64,000 bases of DNA from Polytrichum commune (Eukaryota > Streptophyta > Polytrichopsida > Polytrichales > Polytrichaceae), in the NCBI GenBank assembly GCA_950295325.1, contig OX485807.1, positions 19,503,666 through 19,567,665 on the forward strand, written 5' to 3'. Shown one piece after another: positions 1 to 12,601 of the stretch. Each line of letters starts with the position of its first letter. Within the stretch, counting starts at the first letter, position 1. The notes below the pieces were generated by a model. That model saw only the letters and a list, made by a program, of their open reading frames with translations, did not search any database and was not told the DNA's origin. A program made the translations under genes and the position numbers.

Positions 1-2957
1 ATGTAATGCATTGGAGTTATGGTGAGCAGAAAATAAGGATAAATTACAAACTTACACACTCAAATGATTTTTGCAAGCAACCTTCTTTATAAGTTCTTTG
101 TCAGAATCTAGAGAGACAATTTGGGGCTATGATCCCACTTGCATTAGGAATTAGCATTATATTGTGTAATGGGGATAAGACAACACCAAACAACACCGAG
201 TCTTCTTTGTACGCGACAAGATGGTGGGCACAACGTCTATATGCATGGATAAACGCACCTACCCATGAAATAATAAGAAGTCAATTTTTTGGTACAAGTC
301 ACCAACATATCAAAAAATGATTAACATATGGCTTGAAATTTTCAAAAAATAACCAACTTGCATGTTCAAAAGCACCAAGGACAACATAATCAATAATTAT
401 TAAAGCCTCAATTAAAATTTACATTGAATCCGAGTCCTTCTCTTAACCTCCTTTCTAAGGCACCTTCGTGTTTATGAGTTGCATGCTCACTAAAGTGAGA
501 TTAAAGTATATGTCCAATGCCTCCACATCCATCAAATTGCTAGAACCCCACCAATTCTTCGCAACTCAAAGAATAAGAGGTTGCAAACGTTCTCATGTTG
601 TCCCATTCTTTTAAATATTTTATTCTTAGAGACAACAAGAAACAAAAGATTGTCATCAGTGAAATATGCTAAAACAAACTCAAAGAGAGCCTCAATGTTC
701 TTACTCTTATGGATGTACAAAAAAATGCTATTAGGTGGAGAGGAAACATAGTATACTAGAAGATCTTTTGGTTAATATACTATAATTAGATCAAAGCCTC
801 TAAAGACACCTTTCTCTTTCATCTTAAACTCACATGAGAACAACAACTAAAACTGACATTGAAGGCAAACAATTATCCATTTTCCATACAATCAAATTAT
901 AAGAATATAAACAAATGGTCCACAAAATATAGTCAAATGATTTTCTTGACAATCCTTAACATTTTTGTCATATGAAGGTTCTTATCATCACTATTATCCA
1001 TCATAGTTGATCTTCAAGTCTTTCCTATCAATATAAAACAATTTGTTCCTGAAAGTGAGGCCCCTTTTTGTGAAGGGTTTATTTAAATTTTTGGTCCATT
1101 AAGTTTTCTATTGTAAGAATTAAGGATAAAGAATGAGGTATAATAGGAGTTATAATGATTTTAGGTATAGAAATTGGCCTAGATAGATAAGATCCCAAGC
1201 AATGGATAGAAATTCAGATGAGCCACTTGCCCAAGCTATTGATGTGGCTTCATATAACTCCACCTCATGGTAGATAATTATAAGTGGTATATACAACATT
1301 GAATATGGATCATGGTGATTTTACATAATACATACATCATTTAGAAGAAAAAAATTAAAAATTAAAAAATTAAAAAATAAAATTGATACTAGATTATATA
1401 AATTATGAAAAAAAAATACCAACTATGCGTTAAAATGGTTTTGTTCTTTAAGTGATTTCTCATCTATGTGCCAGATTTGAATCGACCGTAATGTAAACAA
1501 TGATTGAAAATGTCTCTTTTTGGGCGTTATCTTGTATTTTGTATATTAAAAAAAATGTTTAAAGAATTTGAAGTTTGTTTCATCATTGGTTCACCCAAAA
1601 CAATTGTCATGATATATTTTTCTTCCTAGTTGGTTCGATACATCTCACCCTTTCATTGCCTTGGTAATGCTTGTGTGACTCATGGTTTCATAAACAATCT
1701 TCGCAAACACCAAACCGACATAAAATACATTAAAAACTTCCAAGTCCATCAAAAAACATTACCAAAAAATGAATGATCGACCTAAAATGGTAAATGCGTA
1801 TGACTAGATGTGGTGACCACATGTTTTGATATAGTTTGTTTGGTTTTATCACTATATTCATTAATTAGAGACTTTGGAAGGTCTCAAAATAAATCCAAAT
1901 AGTTTAATATCTAGTTCAATTTCGTATTATGATGACATGTATTTGTGCCAAGTTGGTTAGTGCTGCCCATGCAAATCACTTTATTAAGTCACATTCAATA
2001 TATTCTGTGTTTTTCTTGTTCTTTATTTGAAAACCACATCCTTAAATAGTCTCAAAATCATGAAAAAATCTTTGATTACCGAATATAGTGATTTTTATGT
2101 GGAAGGAGACATCTCCATCATATGGAGGTTGGAACTTCATCATAACAAAGAAACCTAGTAGAGGTGGGCCAAGAACTGCTTGGATAATTTTAGTAATATA
2201 ATTGTAATATAATCCATATTTTGTAAAATTTAAATGAAACATGTAATGCAAAAGAGACCATTCTCTTTAATTGGCTTTAGGTTATCTTTCAATGAATCAT
2301 GTTAGTGAATAGTTTATTTGACACTATAAATAGAAAAAAATCACATTATTGTACACTACATAGATTGTTTAGGGTATTTAATGTCAAAAGTTTGTGAGAG
2401 GTGACACTAAGTTCTCTACAACTCTAGAGTTGTTAGATCCATTGATTGTCAAAATTACATTGTTTGTCAACACACATCACTTATTGAGTCTTTTAGTATC
2501 GTGACATTTTATGTGAGGAGTAAGGTGCCAAATGAAAAGTACACCTTGTAGACCTCTCCATGCTTATATTTTATAACACAAATCTCAACATTATATAGGG
2601 CTCTTGTGATTCCCTATAATGGAGTGATCTCGGCATGTGGCATTTGCCTCTACTTCTTTACCTTGGGATGAATACTTGTACTTGGACAAACTCACAACAA
2701 CATTCAACCAATCGGGAGCCAACCATACATGTTATCTTTCCATACTCAATATACCTTACGACCTTTCTCCTTGCACACTTCAAATGCAAATTAACGAAAG
2801 TATGAGAGATGTTGGCATCTTCCACTTTTATTCTAGCAACTAGGAGGTCATGTAATTGGAGGATGTTCATGTAGATTGAATTGGCTAAAAACTATTATGT
2901 TGGCAACAAGCTCATGGAAACAAAAACCTACTAAGAAGATGATGAATTCGATACTAA
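1..2957. other. AT-rich intergenic stretch
   Basis: No gene is supportable here. Open frames are all under about 70 codons, AT-rich and without recognisable domains or good splice sites. A-rich runs occur near 1340-1420. I see no terminal inverted repeats or RNA genes. Confidence 0.6.
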
Positions 2958-3333
2958 GGGTCGGTTCACATGGAGTCCCAAGTCCCAAGTCCCACTCATG
3001 TCAGCAAGTCCCAGCTTTTGAGTCTCAAAAAATCATTAAGAAATGGTCTATCTTCATTACAATCGTATCTTGATTATTTTATGCAAAAGAATTGTGGGAC
3101 TTGTGTTGAGAGTTGTGTCTAGCTTTTTGCTCGACCCAACTCTCGACACAAGTCCCAAGCCTCACCTCCATAAATTGTTGCCGTGCAGGCATCCATGTCA
3201 TACTTGAACTTAGGATTTGGGACCTCATGTGAAGTGGTAAATTTCAACTTCCATGCTAACAACAATTGAGATTGCATGGATTGACCTCCAGTGTTTTGGG
3301 ACTTAGGACTTAGGACCTAGTGTGGACTGGCCC
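2958..3333. mobile_element. PIF/Harbinger-type MITE, copy A
   Basis: This non-coding element of about 376 bp is bounded by imperfect terminal inverted repeats of about 36 bp. The left end reads GGGTCGGTTCACATGGAGTC and the complement of the right end reads GGGCCAGTCCACACTAGGTC. It is flanked on both sides by the trinucleotide TAA (2955-2957 and 3334-3336). A 3-bp TWA duplication is the PIF/Harbinger signature. The interior has repeated AAGTCCC words. A sister copy of nearly equal size lies at 37745-38122. Confidence 0.75.
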
Positions 3334-3473
3334 TAACAATAGCACTAACACTAACACTCTAAAAACAATACATGCTATCTTAGGCGGAGAGATATGTGGA
3401 AGTCATGCGCCTTATCAATTGGTGTGACACAAAGTATAACATAAAAAAATATGTTTGAATTCACATAACATTG

Positions 3474-3620
3474 TTAAGCAGTGTGTGTTTGTTCATGTGG
3501 GCCTTGAGAATACAACCATGGGATGCCACAATTAGTGCATATTCAGATTGAATATGCACTAGCTATGACATCCCATGGTTGTATACTTGGGACCCACATG
3601 AATGAACGCATACTACTTAA
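3474..3620. repeat. Small foldback palindrome
   Basis: Two arms of about 70 bp are inverted copies separated by only a few bases. The left arm contains ACAACCATGGGATG and the right arm CATCCCATGGTTGT. The outer parts (GTTCATGTGGG and CCCACATGAATGAAC) also pair. It could be a fully palindromic MITE; no target-site duplication was found. RNA copied through it would form a long hairpin. Confidence 0.6.
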
Positions 3621-3915
3621 ATAACGTGGCTTTAATATGCATTAAAGCCAATTGGAACAAATCACCACATATTTGACCAATGTTTAAGGTTGAAGTCCTC
3701 AAATGCGTTCCGAATCAAAGTGCACCAACATATGTACTTTAAATAACCTAATTGTAACCATTCAATGTGAATGTTCTTCCTTCCTAAAATTAACTCATTT
3801 TGTAGTTCCTTCATAACATTACCCATGCTATAGCATGAGATCCTATCCGGGGAAGGGTACTAGATCTGACGGAATCCCGCAAGGTTAGATTCGTTGAGTT
3901 GGTAACTATAAGTCG

Positions 3916-4296
3916 TACACTAAAACATGATATTTAGTGTCATATGGTATTTTATGTCACTATGGTAACTTTTCGGATGACACTTCTTATGAATAAGTGA
4001 ACGAGTATTGTCATAGATAATGGATGAGTTCATCCATTGGTCAAAACCGTACTTTCTCTCTTCTCAGCAACTTGTGATGAAATATTGTAATTTGGATGGA
4101 AAATCGCTCAGTAAGTGACAGTTGTTGCAACACTGTAAATCCATACCCCCCCCCCCAAATTTAAAAAAATAAAAAATAAAAAATGACAAGGAATGACAAA
4201 TAATGGTGGGTTAACATTTAGTGTTGGTGACACCATACCATGGTTTACCATTAGTATTGAGCAAGACAATTGGAATCGGTGACACTAAATATCTTA
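3916..4296. mobile_element. Short TACACTA-ended element, copy 1
   Basis: The left end reads TACACTAAAACATGATATTT, itself partly palindromic, and the right end is a degenerate inverted version ending ACACTAAATATC. The whole segment matches, in inverted orientation, the better preserved copy at 10446-10803 (shared words include GATGAGTTCATCCA and TTGTGATGAAATATTG). A C-homopolymer run lies inside (about 4146-4157). CACTAAA/TTTAGTG ends recall CACTA elements, but the TA flanks of the sister copy fit Tc1/mariner equally well, so the superfamily is open. Confidence 0.55.
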
Positions 4297-4939
4297 TTCG
4301 AGAAGAAGTCTATGGGCGATGAAAGCAACTTTTGGCTTCTGGTGAGGCCACGTTGCATGTGCTTTCTCGACCGTCGGATTTGACTGATGTAACCCTCCTC
4401 CCCAGATCTCCTCCGTCCACTGCGTTAGTGTAGTTGTCGTGAGCACCATGTGTTGGCCCCACCAGCAAGCTCTTGCTTGCTTGCTTGCTTTGTATTTGAA
4501 TAGAAATATTACTATTTGTTTGGTAACCAAGGTAGGGGAGCAGCCCAATTGTTAGTTCGCTCTTGTAAAATGAGCAATACTTAAGTTGAGTATTGTTCAC
4601 TTTGTAAGGGTAGCCCAACACAAGAAGGGTATGAGTCCCTCAAGATTCATGGCACCAAGGATGTGACACCCTATTGATGAATGATGTTACGTTGTACTTT
4701 TGAACGAATCTTTGAGTTTGAAACGGAACACTTTACTCAAACTTGACGTAGTCCACATCCATAGATAAGGGCATGCAATTCTTGGTTGTTTTCCAAGACT
4801 CCTCACAATTAGTCGTTCATTCCATAGGCCATGTGCATAGACAACTTCAAGGCTGCACAAAGATACATGCATGAGTGTGGCCACTTGTCAAATTGTCAAA
4901 TTTAGATTTTGTCCTTCCTTAGAATTTGGGAGAACTTTG

Positions 4940-5400
4940 TTAGGTGCGAGAGCCTTTGACTCAAAGAGATTATAAAAATATGTGTACATATAAGAGTAAT
5001 TTGTAAAGTAAAGCATATGAGACCATGGGTTTAGTCCCAAACCTCGAGTGTATGAGAATGAACACAAAATCATCCAGGTTTTCTCAATGCTTAATTTACC
5101 ATACACAAAGAGTGGTGTCGGGCTTTTAGAATTTGGCTTTCTAACGTGTCCTACTAGGACAAGTGCGCCAAGCTAGCCATGCATAGCTCGATCTGAGATG
5201 TAGGACAATGGTCTTATGCATAAACCCTATTTTAAATCCTAAAATTCTCTCAAAGTTTGAGAGCCATAATGACGACGTCCCAAACGTTTCAAAATAGGCC
5301 AAGATGTGTGCGATGAGCTAATGAGCTCTTAATAAAAAGTTTTCTCAAAGAAGGATCAAACCCAAAATTTCTTCCCTTCTTGAGGGACTTTACGGATAAC
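4940..5400. repeat. Dispersed repeat, inverted copy at 58.7-59.2 kb
   Basis: Collinear words in reverse complement link this stretch to 58735-59170. Examples are GAGTGGTGTCGGG here against CCCGACACCACTC there, and CTCTCAAAGTTTGAGAG here against CTTTGAGAGAATTCT there. No coding sequence or clear ends are visible. It is probably a fragment of an unclassified transposon. Confidence 0.5.
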
Positions 5401-6642
5401 TCTATTATATTGAAAATTAAGTCCTTAACGGTGCACAAAGTCTAGCCATATCATAATCGTAGAACGGTTCACAAAGACTGTTTACACAACCTAAACTTGA
5501 ATATACACCACTTTGTACATCTTATCATCATTGTTACACATGCCTATATTACATTTCCTCTTTATGGTGGGGTTTGTCAAATATGGTTTCAACCTCATAA
5601 ACCAAGTGTAATTGTGAATGAGACTAGTATACACTACATTGATTATAATACCCAATGTGGATTGAGTTTAATACGACTTACGAGTTCATTACCTTGAGCA
5701 AAACGTTCTAGTGTGGCCCCCAATATATACCATCCCATATGATAATAGTGTACAACCTTACTTCCACTTGTCATGCACCCACCACATAATCACATCCTTC
5801 CACTTCATGTGTTGTGTGGGACTACCTCTATCAATGCTTTGATGCGAAGTTCTATCTCGCTTTATGAGGAACATGTGGAATTGCTTGTTGTTGTGTAGCT
5901 TTGTTTGAGGGCGGGTGCTTGTTGTGTTATGGTTACAGTTGCCACAAAATTTTAACATCAATTTGTACACATATGAATTTGATTCCCTTAGGTTGGAAAG
6001 TCTTGTAAATGCACAATACTTCAATCCAATAGTAATGTTGCAAATTACAACGTGAACCATTGATGTTAAGCAATGTGGGTTGGTAAATTATGTGCATGGG
6101 CCATTGTACTGTCCCTGATGTTTTAGTATATCCTACATTTTTTACCATATTCAACGTAGAGAGCGAGCCATAGAGTGTGTACCGGTGCCTTCAAGGGTCA
6201 AGGATTTGTGTCTTTTGTGAAGTTGAAGGTGACAACAACGGGAGCCTTTCACAAGTCAAAAAGTGATCAATGAAGCATATTTTACACCCCCCCCCCAACA
6301 ACAAAAAAACCCATTGATTTGGATTGTGTACGGTGGTGAGATCAATGTGGAGTGAATCTACATAAGGTAGGTTTTTATTGACTCCCCGCACACCTTGCTC
6401 GAGATGGAACCTCTTTTATGTTTTGAAGGTTAGAGAAGGGCAACAAGACTTGAATGAGGGTACATATTTTCTCGCCCATGGATGTTGCCCATTGCTCATT
6501 GCAATGATCAACCATAGTTAGTAATGTGGGCCACACCCCAAACCAAAGATGTTTCAAAAATGGCATTGAGGTCATTGTGAGAGAACCTCATCATGTGGGC
6601 AACAAACTTTGACACCTCTAGGATAGACATACACTTTAATTT

Positions 6643-6647
<5 letters not shown>

Positions 6648-6674
<27 letters not shown>
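6648..6674. repeat. (TA)n microsatellite
   Basis: An uninterrupted run of about 13 TA units. Confidence 0.9.
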
Positions 6675-7075
6675 GTTATCATTGTTGAAAGTCCACATCC
6701 ATCCCATCATCCAGAATTTAAAAACAATATTTTTCTCCAGTTGCCCCAATTTGAGAATTTTAACTTTGCAACCATTGGATCTTCTCATACCATGTTGTAA
6801 CAAATATATTGTTCTTTGCAGTTTTTCACAATGGAGTTGGTTTTCACATACTAGTGGTTGATTGTACATTTTGTTGATGATAGTGGACTGAATTGCCCTT
6901 GACATTAAGAGTGGTGTGAAAGTTCCAAGTTTGTTGGAATGCATCCATGTAGCAGTATTGGAAATAACTTCGTAATATAGGATGCATGAAGGGATACTTT
7001 CATGCCACCTTCCAATGGGGAGGGTGAAAAACTAGAGAGACAATGTACAACCCAAGGATCATTTAGGGCCGCTTC

Positions 7076-7551
7076 ACACTATGGCCGAAGGTCGAGAGGC
7101 CGTCAATTTCCATTGGTCAGGTTGTAAGAAACTAAGAGTTCGGCCTCTCGACCCTTCACACTAGAGGCCAAGACTAAAGGCCGTTGCAATTTCAAATACT
7201 TACTTTTCGACCAAGGCAACATACTCTTGAAGGGAGTTTGGGTCGGACGGGAATGGAAACCCAAACTATGGTCGAGAGGTTGTCGATTTTTTTTCATTAA
7301 AAAAATCAAACATTGACAAGATGTTGGTTGTTAGATTAGAGGGGTTGTTTTGAACAAGGATTAAAGTGGGATGCTCCTTTAGGTTTGGACTTTGGACTTG
7401 GCCTTTGGAAGCTTCACAATATGCCCGGCCAAAGGCTCCAATTCCTATATTTTATTGGCTATTTTTAGCCCGTTTCTTTGGACTCTCAACAAAGTTTGGC
7501 CACTCAATCCCATGGCCTCTCAACTTGGACGGCCATAATGTGAAGCAACCC
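7076..7551. mobile_element. PIF/Harbinger-type MITE, copy D
   Basis: A non-coding element of about 476 bp. The left end reads GGGCCGCTTCACACTATGGC and the complement of the right end reads GGGTTGCTTCACATTATGGC. Both sides are flanked by TTA (7073-7075 and 7552-7554), a TWA-type duplication. Subterminal GTCGAGAGGCC words are repeated in direct and inverted form. It is related by its ends to copies A, B and C, but the interior differs. Confidence 0.75.
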
Positions 7552-7905
7552 TTAAATTGTACCCAAAGTGATCCCAAAATCGCAGTCAAAGAACCCCAAT
7601 TTTGTCTTGTGGGAGCCAAATTGAACTGAAGTAACACTAAACTTGGGAGGTGTAGGTTTTGAACCGCAAAACCCCGTGGTAGGTGTCGCAATGCAAGTGA
7701 AATCCATGCATGAATGTTGTGTTAATAACTTAATCTCCACATATTATTCCACATAATATTATCTCATTGGAGTGAGTCCCCTACTATTGAGCCTAGAAGA
7801 AAGAAACATGAAAAAAAAAATACACTAGATAGTCTTATCACTATGGACCACATTAATTTTCAAAATCCACATTATTCTCTTATATTGAAATTAGAAGATA
7901 GATAG

Positions 7906-8174
7906 TGTTGAAGATCCAACATTAGGTTGCTCATAATCATAGGATTGTGATTGTTAAAGGTATAAGAATGAATAGCGTATGAATAAACACATCTGCTTTA
8001 TGAAAGTAGGCATTGAGATATTCCAAATGCATTGTATGAACCAAGGAAGAAAAATGTAATAAAGGGCAAGGCAAAGGGTGAGAGTGACCATCTCACTCCA
8101 AGCATTGTTCATATGCCTTTGTGTATGTATATTTGCTTGTGCAATTTGATCTCTAATTGTATTGTGTTTTAAAT
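7906..8174 (+). repeat. 5' LTR of deleted copia element
   Basis: It starts TGTTGAAGATCCAAC and is matched along its length by 9847-10117. It is followed directly by the primer-binding site, which fixes its right end to within a few bases. Confidence 0.75.
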
Positions 8175-8175
8175 T

Positions 8176-8188
8176 GTTATGGGTCCAC
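8176..8188 (+). promoter_or_regulatory. Primer-binding site, half-tRNA type
   Basis: GTTATGGGTCCAC is nearly complementary to the anticodon-arm region of eukaryotic initiator tRNA-Met (GTGGGCCCATAAC), not to a tRNA 3' end. The same word occupies the same position in the element at 41879-47275. Confidence 0.6.
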
Positions 8189-8219
8189 TCATGCAAGTTC
8201 TAGGATTGGAGATTTGATT

Positions 8220-9330
8220 GCTAATTTGATAGGGAGTGGATCTTCACATGTTTTAGTGCTTGGAGAAGCTTTTGAAGTGTTTCATGTTAGAAGTGCATTG
8301 GAACACATTTAGGGTTTTGGTTGGTGTTTGGAGGCTTGGAGGTTTGGAGCATTGGAGATGTACAAATGCACATTTGGAGGTGGTAAGTATTGATTTGAGT
8401 GTTTGTAATGCTTGATTGCATAGTCGATGCATTTGAATGGTGAAATGAGTTGGTTGAGTATATTTGTGCATATTTGAGTGTATCGAAGGTCATTTGAGTT
8501 GAATAGGATTTGATTTAAGGTTGTGGAGTGCAATTGTTCACAATTGAGGGTATTGAGGTCATTTGAGACGAAGTGGACATGATTTAAGGTTGTTAAATGT
8601 AAATATGCATATTGAGAGTATTAAGGTCATTTGAGTTGTAAAGGACTGGATTTGATTGAATTGTGGGTGCAAAGGCACATAGATCTAAAGAGGACTTGAT
8701 TTAAGTGACTTGAGGGTGCATCGACACATTAGAGTTGAAGAGGACTTCATTTGAGTGACTTGAGGGTGCATAGGCACATTAGAGTTGAGGAGACCTTGAT
8801 TTGAATGATTTGAGTGGGCAAGTGCATATTAGTTGAATATGACTTTATTTGGAGGTGCAAAGGCATATTTTAGACCAAGAGGGTTCATTTGAGTTCAAAA
8901 AGATTTGACATGAGTGGATCGAAGGTGTAAAAACATGTTTGAGATCAAAAGGGCTTAGTTGATTTTTTTAAGAATGCAAAGGCACATTTGAGATTAAGAG
9001 GGCTTATTTGAGTTCAAAATGATTTGACTTTAGAGGATTGAGGGTGCAAAGGGATTTGTTTAGGTCCAAAGCATTTGGCTTAAATGGATTAAGTGTGCAA
9101 AGGCACATTTGAGAGCAAAAGAACTTGGCTTGAGTGGATTAAACGTTCAAAGGCTCATTTGGATTAAAGAGGATCCAACTTGAATGGATTGAGAGCAAGA
9201 GGATTTGACTTGAGTAGAATGAGGTGTGAAGACTCTTTTAACTTAAGAGGGTTTGATTGAAGGTTGTGAAGCCTTTGAGTGCATATATTAACTTTTAAAA
9301 AACTGATTTGAGTTGATAGATAATATATCC
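8220..9330 (+). repeat. Degenerate tandem repeats in copia leader
   Basis: Imperfect repeats with a local period of about 50-80 bp, built on words such as GACTTGAGGGTGCA, GGCACATTTGAGA and GTCATTTGAGTTG. The clearest unit is a 50-bp step between 8711 and 8761. The other copia element has a leader array in the same place (46245-46810). Confidence 0.65.
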
Positions 9331-9348
9331 CTAGTCTTTGAGTGTAAC

Positions 9349-9842
9349 ATGACAACACTTGAGGGTGAGGGTGCTAGAGTCATTGACAAATTCAATAGAG
9401 ATAACTGCAATAGTTTGAAGTTCAAATTAGAGATGGGGTTGGCTTCCGTGGACCTTTGAGGCATTATAGATGAATCCGAGGCAGTTCCACCTTCTAATGT
9501 TGTTCCCAGAGTGAGAAATTTATAATAAAGGCGTGTCAAGAAGACAATGTCCATCATTACACTCAACTTGGTGGACAATCAACTGCCGCATATTAGGAGT
9601 TGCAAAGGACTAGTGGAGGCATGAAGGCCTATTGCAACATCCACGAGATGAGAAATTTGTCGAACATTATTTTCATTTGCCATAAGTTCTTCACATGCAA
9701 GATGGAACAAGGTGATGACTTGTTAGACCACGTCAACAAGGTCAAGGCACTTGCAAATCAACTTTCTTGCTTTATTAAAGGGGAATCAAATTACAATCCT
9801 TTGACTACTCGCAAAGTGAGAGTGTTGAAGTTAGAGGGTTAG
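9349..9842 (+). pseudogene. Copia gag relic
   Basis: Read in pieces, this stretch encodes fragments alignable to the gag of the copia element at 44851-46122. The segment near 9400 gives DKFNRDN...SLKFKLEMGL and the segment at 9630-9790 gives CNIHEMRNLSNIIF and HVNKVKALANQLSC. The intact homologue has CNIHETKSLSNILF and HINKVKSLADQLTC. Stops and frame changes interrupt it (for example a stop after VDL near 9460 and stops near 9520). The nucleocapsid zinc knuckle and everything downstream are missing. Confidence 0.8.
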
Positions 9843-9846
9843 ATTG

Positions 9847-10117
9847 TGTTGAAGATTGAGCATTCGGTTGCTTGTAGTCATAGGATTGTAGTTATTACAT
9901 GTATAAAAATGATCGAGGTTTTGAAAAAAATCATACAGTTTGTGGGAAATGGGAGTTGAGATGTTTCATATGCATTGTATGAATCAGGGAAAAAAAATGT
10001 AATAAAGGGTAAGGCAAGGGGTGAGAGTGACCATCTCACTCCAAGCATTGTTCATATCTCTTTATGTATGTGTATTTGCTTGTGCAATTTGATCTCTAGT
10101 TTTATTGTGCTTCAATA
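9847..10117 (+). repeat. 3' LTR of deleted copia element
   Basis: It starts TGTTGAAGATTGAG and ends in CAATA. The CAATA end agrees with the TSD-defined solo LTR at 41011-41283. Confidence 0.75.
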
Positions 10118-10445
10118 TCATAATGACAACTATATGAGTTACATTAATTCACGACCCAAGCTAAATTTATATTAGAAAATTAGCGCAAGCCACATTTTTT
10201 ATTATTTTATTGAAAAATCATCATGAGTGATTACTTCATTTTGCATTGCCTTTGTCCTATAATTGATATTTATTGCGTTGGTAGGAAGTCTTTATCGAGA
10301 CCTAAGGGAAGACCCGGGGTCTTGGACCCATACTAATTTCACTTTGATTACACTGGTTTGTCTAATAAGTATGGGTTACCATTTGGAGTTATGTGTTCTT
10401 ATACCTTTTTACAAAGAGTATCATTCATTACCCAAATAACATAAG

Positions 10446-10803
10446 TACACTAAATATGATATTTAGTGTCACCAATTCTAATTGTCTTGCTCAATACTGA
10501 TTGTAAACCACGGTACAGTGCTTGTCATTCCTTGACAACAATATTTGTCATTCCTTGTAATTTTTTTGGGGGATTATAGATTTACACTGTTGCAATTACT
10601 GTCACTTACCAAGTGATTTTTCATCCAAATTACAATATTTCATCACAAGTTGTTGAGAAGAGAAGGTAGGGTTTTTGGCCAGTGGATGAACTCATCCATC
10701 ATCCACAACAATGTTTGTTCACTTATTTATAAGAAATGTCATATGAAAAATCACCATAGTGACATAAAGTACCATATGACACTTAACATCATATTCTAGT
10801 GTA
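10446..10803. mobile_element. Short TACACTA-ended element, copy 2
   Basis: The left end TACACTAAATATGATATTTA and the complement of the right end TACACTAGAATATGATGTTA form terminal inverted repeats of about 28 bp. If the element is taken to start at CACTA, TA flanks both ends. It is an inverted homologue of 3916-4296 and non-coding. Confidence 0.65.
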
Positions 10804-12601
10804 GTTACTACGCACACCGAAAGAATATGATATAACTTAGTTGGTAAAACATGGCAATGTCGGTTAAAAATTTACAGCAATGTGTAACTCCAAATGGCAA
10901 CCCACACTAAATAGACAAAAAAATTGTTTTGCAAAGTAGTGTGGCCCACTCTAATTTTGCACCCACACTAATAGTACCATATAGTGTATGATAATTGAAG
11001 TTATGATGATGATGATCTTAAAGTAGAAATACCATAAACCGCGAACTACCCTCTACCCGTGCAGTAGACTTCCGTCAGCATAGTGAAGTGTAGTTGCTGA
11101 AACCAATACTTGCGAGGCTGGCAACTTGATATGCGTGTACAACCAGTTTCACCAAATTTGGTCATGTTTGCTACCATCAATCATAGTTTAATGTACTCAT
11201 GAGTTAACCGGTTTAGGTGATGTTATGTGTGGAAATGAGCATTACCGTGTTCGGTTTAAGGAGAATCTAGTGAACAAGTGTGGGGTTTGACAAACTTTCC
11301 ACTTTGAAAAATTGTAGAATTTTTTTTTGCAGGGAATAAAAATACGAAACAACTTGCATTCTTCATGAATCCTTCTCTTCTATCTTGGAAAATTGTCTCA
11401 TGATGTTAAGACCATGATATCTTCCATATCATCACCTTATTTTCACGGTTCATGGTATTTCTACCTTAGTTGCAGAGAGACGGAGAGTCTGACCTCCCCT
11501 CGCTTGGCATGATATGGATCAAGGAGTTTGTGCAGAACGGCACTCACCGGATGAGAGCCTTCAATGTGCAGAAATGGTAAAGAATGCGAGTCATTGGGAG
11601 CTAAAGTGTTAACAATTAGTAGGCCGGAAGACGACCTTGTAAGCTTAAGTAGGTGGAGGAAGCAGACAGGGAAGAAGCTTGCCAACTTGATGGTCGCAGG
11701 GGGGCAAAGTTCCGGCTTCCAGATTGTACTTGAGCACACCACTCGGAGGATGATTCCCTTTTAAAGCCATGGCCTCATTTCCCGGAGCAGCTCCGCTCAC
11801 ATCTACAATATAGATACCATCATCAATTGTTTCATAATAAACTTAACCCTGATCTCACACACATCTTACTGATCTACAGTAGAGTCTGTGCGAAAAAGTA
11901 GTAGTATGTAATTAGTCCATGCCTAACCTCCTCCGTTGAAGGGATTATCACGTGTGGGTACTTAGGCTAAAATTGTTGCAGGAGGTGCCGCAGAGATAAC
12001 TTAAGAAAAGTTAGGTAGGTGCAGGATGGGGAAGATGTTTATTGTTAGGGCGCTGAGTTAGTACTACTTAAGTTACATACCGATGATTCTCCTTCTTCTA
12101 ATCTCTGTGATGAGTTTGTAGCATTTAGCTCCCGCGAGGTGGCTCAGGAATTCAAGCTGGACTAGAAATATAAAAGTTAGCCTAACTCACTCAGTGTGCA
12201 CAAACATCCGAATCATACTTACTTATGTACTTGCATCATATAAATATCCATACTTAACCCTAACATTAGGCAGGGTAGGGCTGCATAAGAATCCAGTCAC
12301 TCCGGGAACTTAGGCGAGGAAGAGTTTTATTTGTTTGTTTGTTTGGTGGATTGAGGTGGGTGGCATGCCAGGTGGTTTGATTTAGTCTTACATCTGTCCC
12401 TCCTGGATCATGAGTGAGTAGTACTGCACATCGGTAGGAGTTTCAGGGATTCGGGGTTTGCGGATGTCAGAGGGGGATGGATCCTCAGTTTGGATTTGCC
12501 ATGAGGGAAGCGAGGTAAGTACGTACTCGGGGACGACTCAGAGAGATGAAAGCATAAGGTCATAGGTTATACTTATTATTACATTCTTGTACAAAGTTCA
12601 C
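10804..12601. other. Gene-poor stretch upstream of the foldback element
   Basis: Base composition rises after about 11450. A + strand frame at 11564-11764 and an opposite frame at 11461-11742 are open, but neither shows a recognisable domain. A possible short first exon with a strong donor (ATG at 12477, GAG|GTAAGT at 12514/12515) lies just before the foldback insertion. Nothing else is supportable. Confidence 0.4.

Larger units (their letters stand above)
4297..7075. other. Intergenic stretch with low-complexity repeats
   Basis: Apart from the dispersed repeat at 4940-5400 and the TA microsatellite at 6648-6674 I find no supportable gene. Open frames near 4300-4620 and 6190-6575 (- strand) reach 66-103 codons but show no domain, codon pattern or splice context. 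A short (GCTT)n run lies near 4470 and a C-run near 6288. Confidence 0.5.
7906..10117 (+). mobile_element. Deleted Ty1-copia retrotransposon
   Basis: Order: 5' LTR (7906-8174), primer-binding site (8176-8188), long repetitive leader (about 8220-9330), degenerate gag (9349-9842), 3' LTR (9847-10117). No protease, integrase or reverse transcriptase remains, because the 3' LTR starts a few bases after the gag relic. The LTRs are about 270 bp, begin TGTTGAAGAT and clearly match each other (shared CATCTCACTCCAAGCATTG) but have diverged considerably, so the insertion is old. I could not find a target-site duplication. A solo LTR of the same family, with TSD, lies at 41011-41283. Confidence 0.8.

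Noticed and set aside
6191-6575. Two adjacent - strand frames of 66 codons
   Set aside because: Considered as a decayed retroelement piece, but no family motif could be read.
11461-11764. Overlapping opposite frames of 66 and 93 codons
   Set aside because: No domain, no consistent splice signals, and both strands are open. There is too little evidence for a gene.
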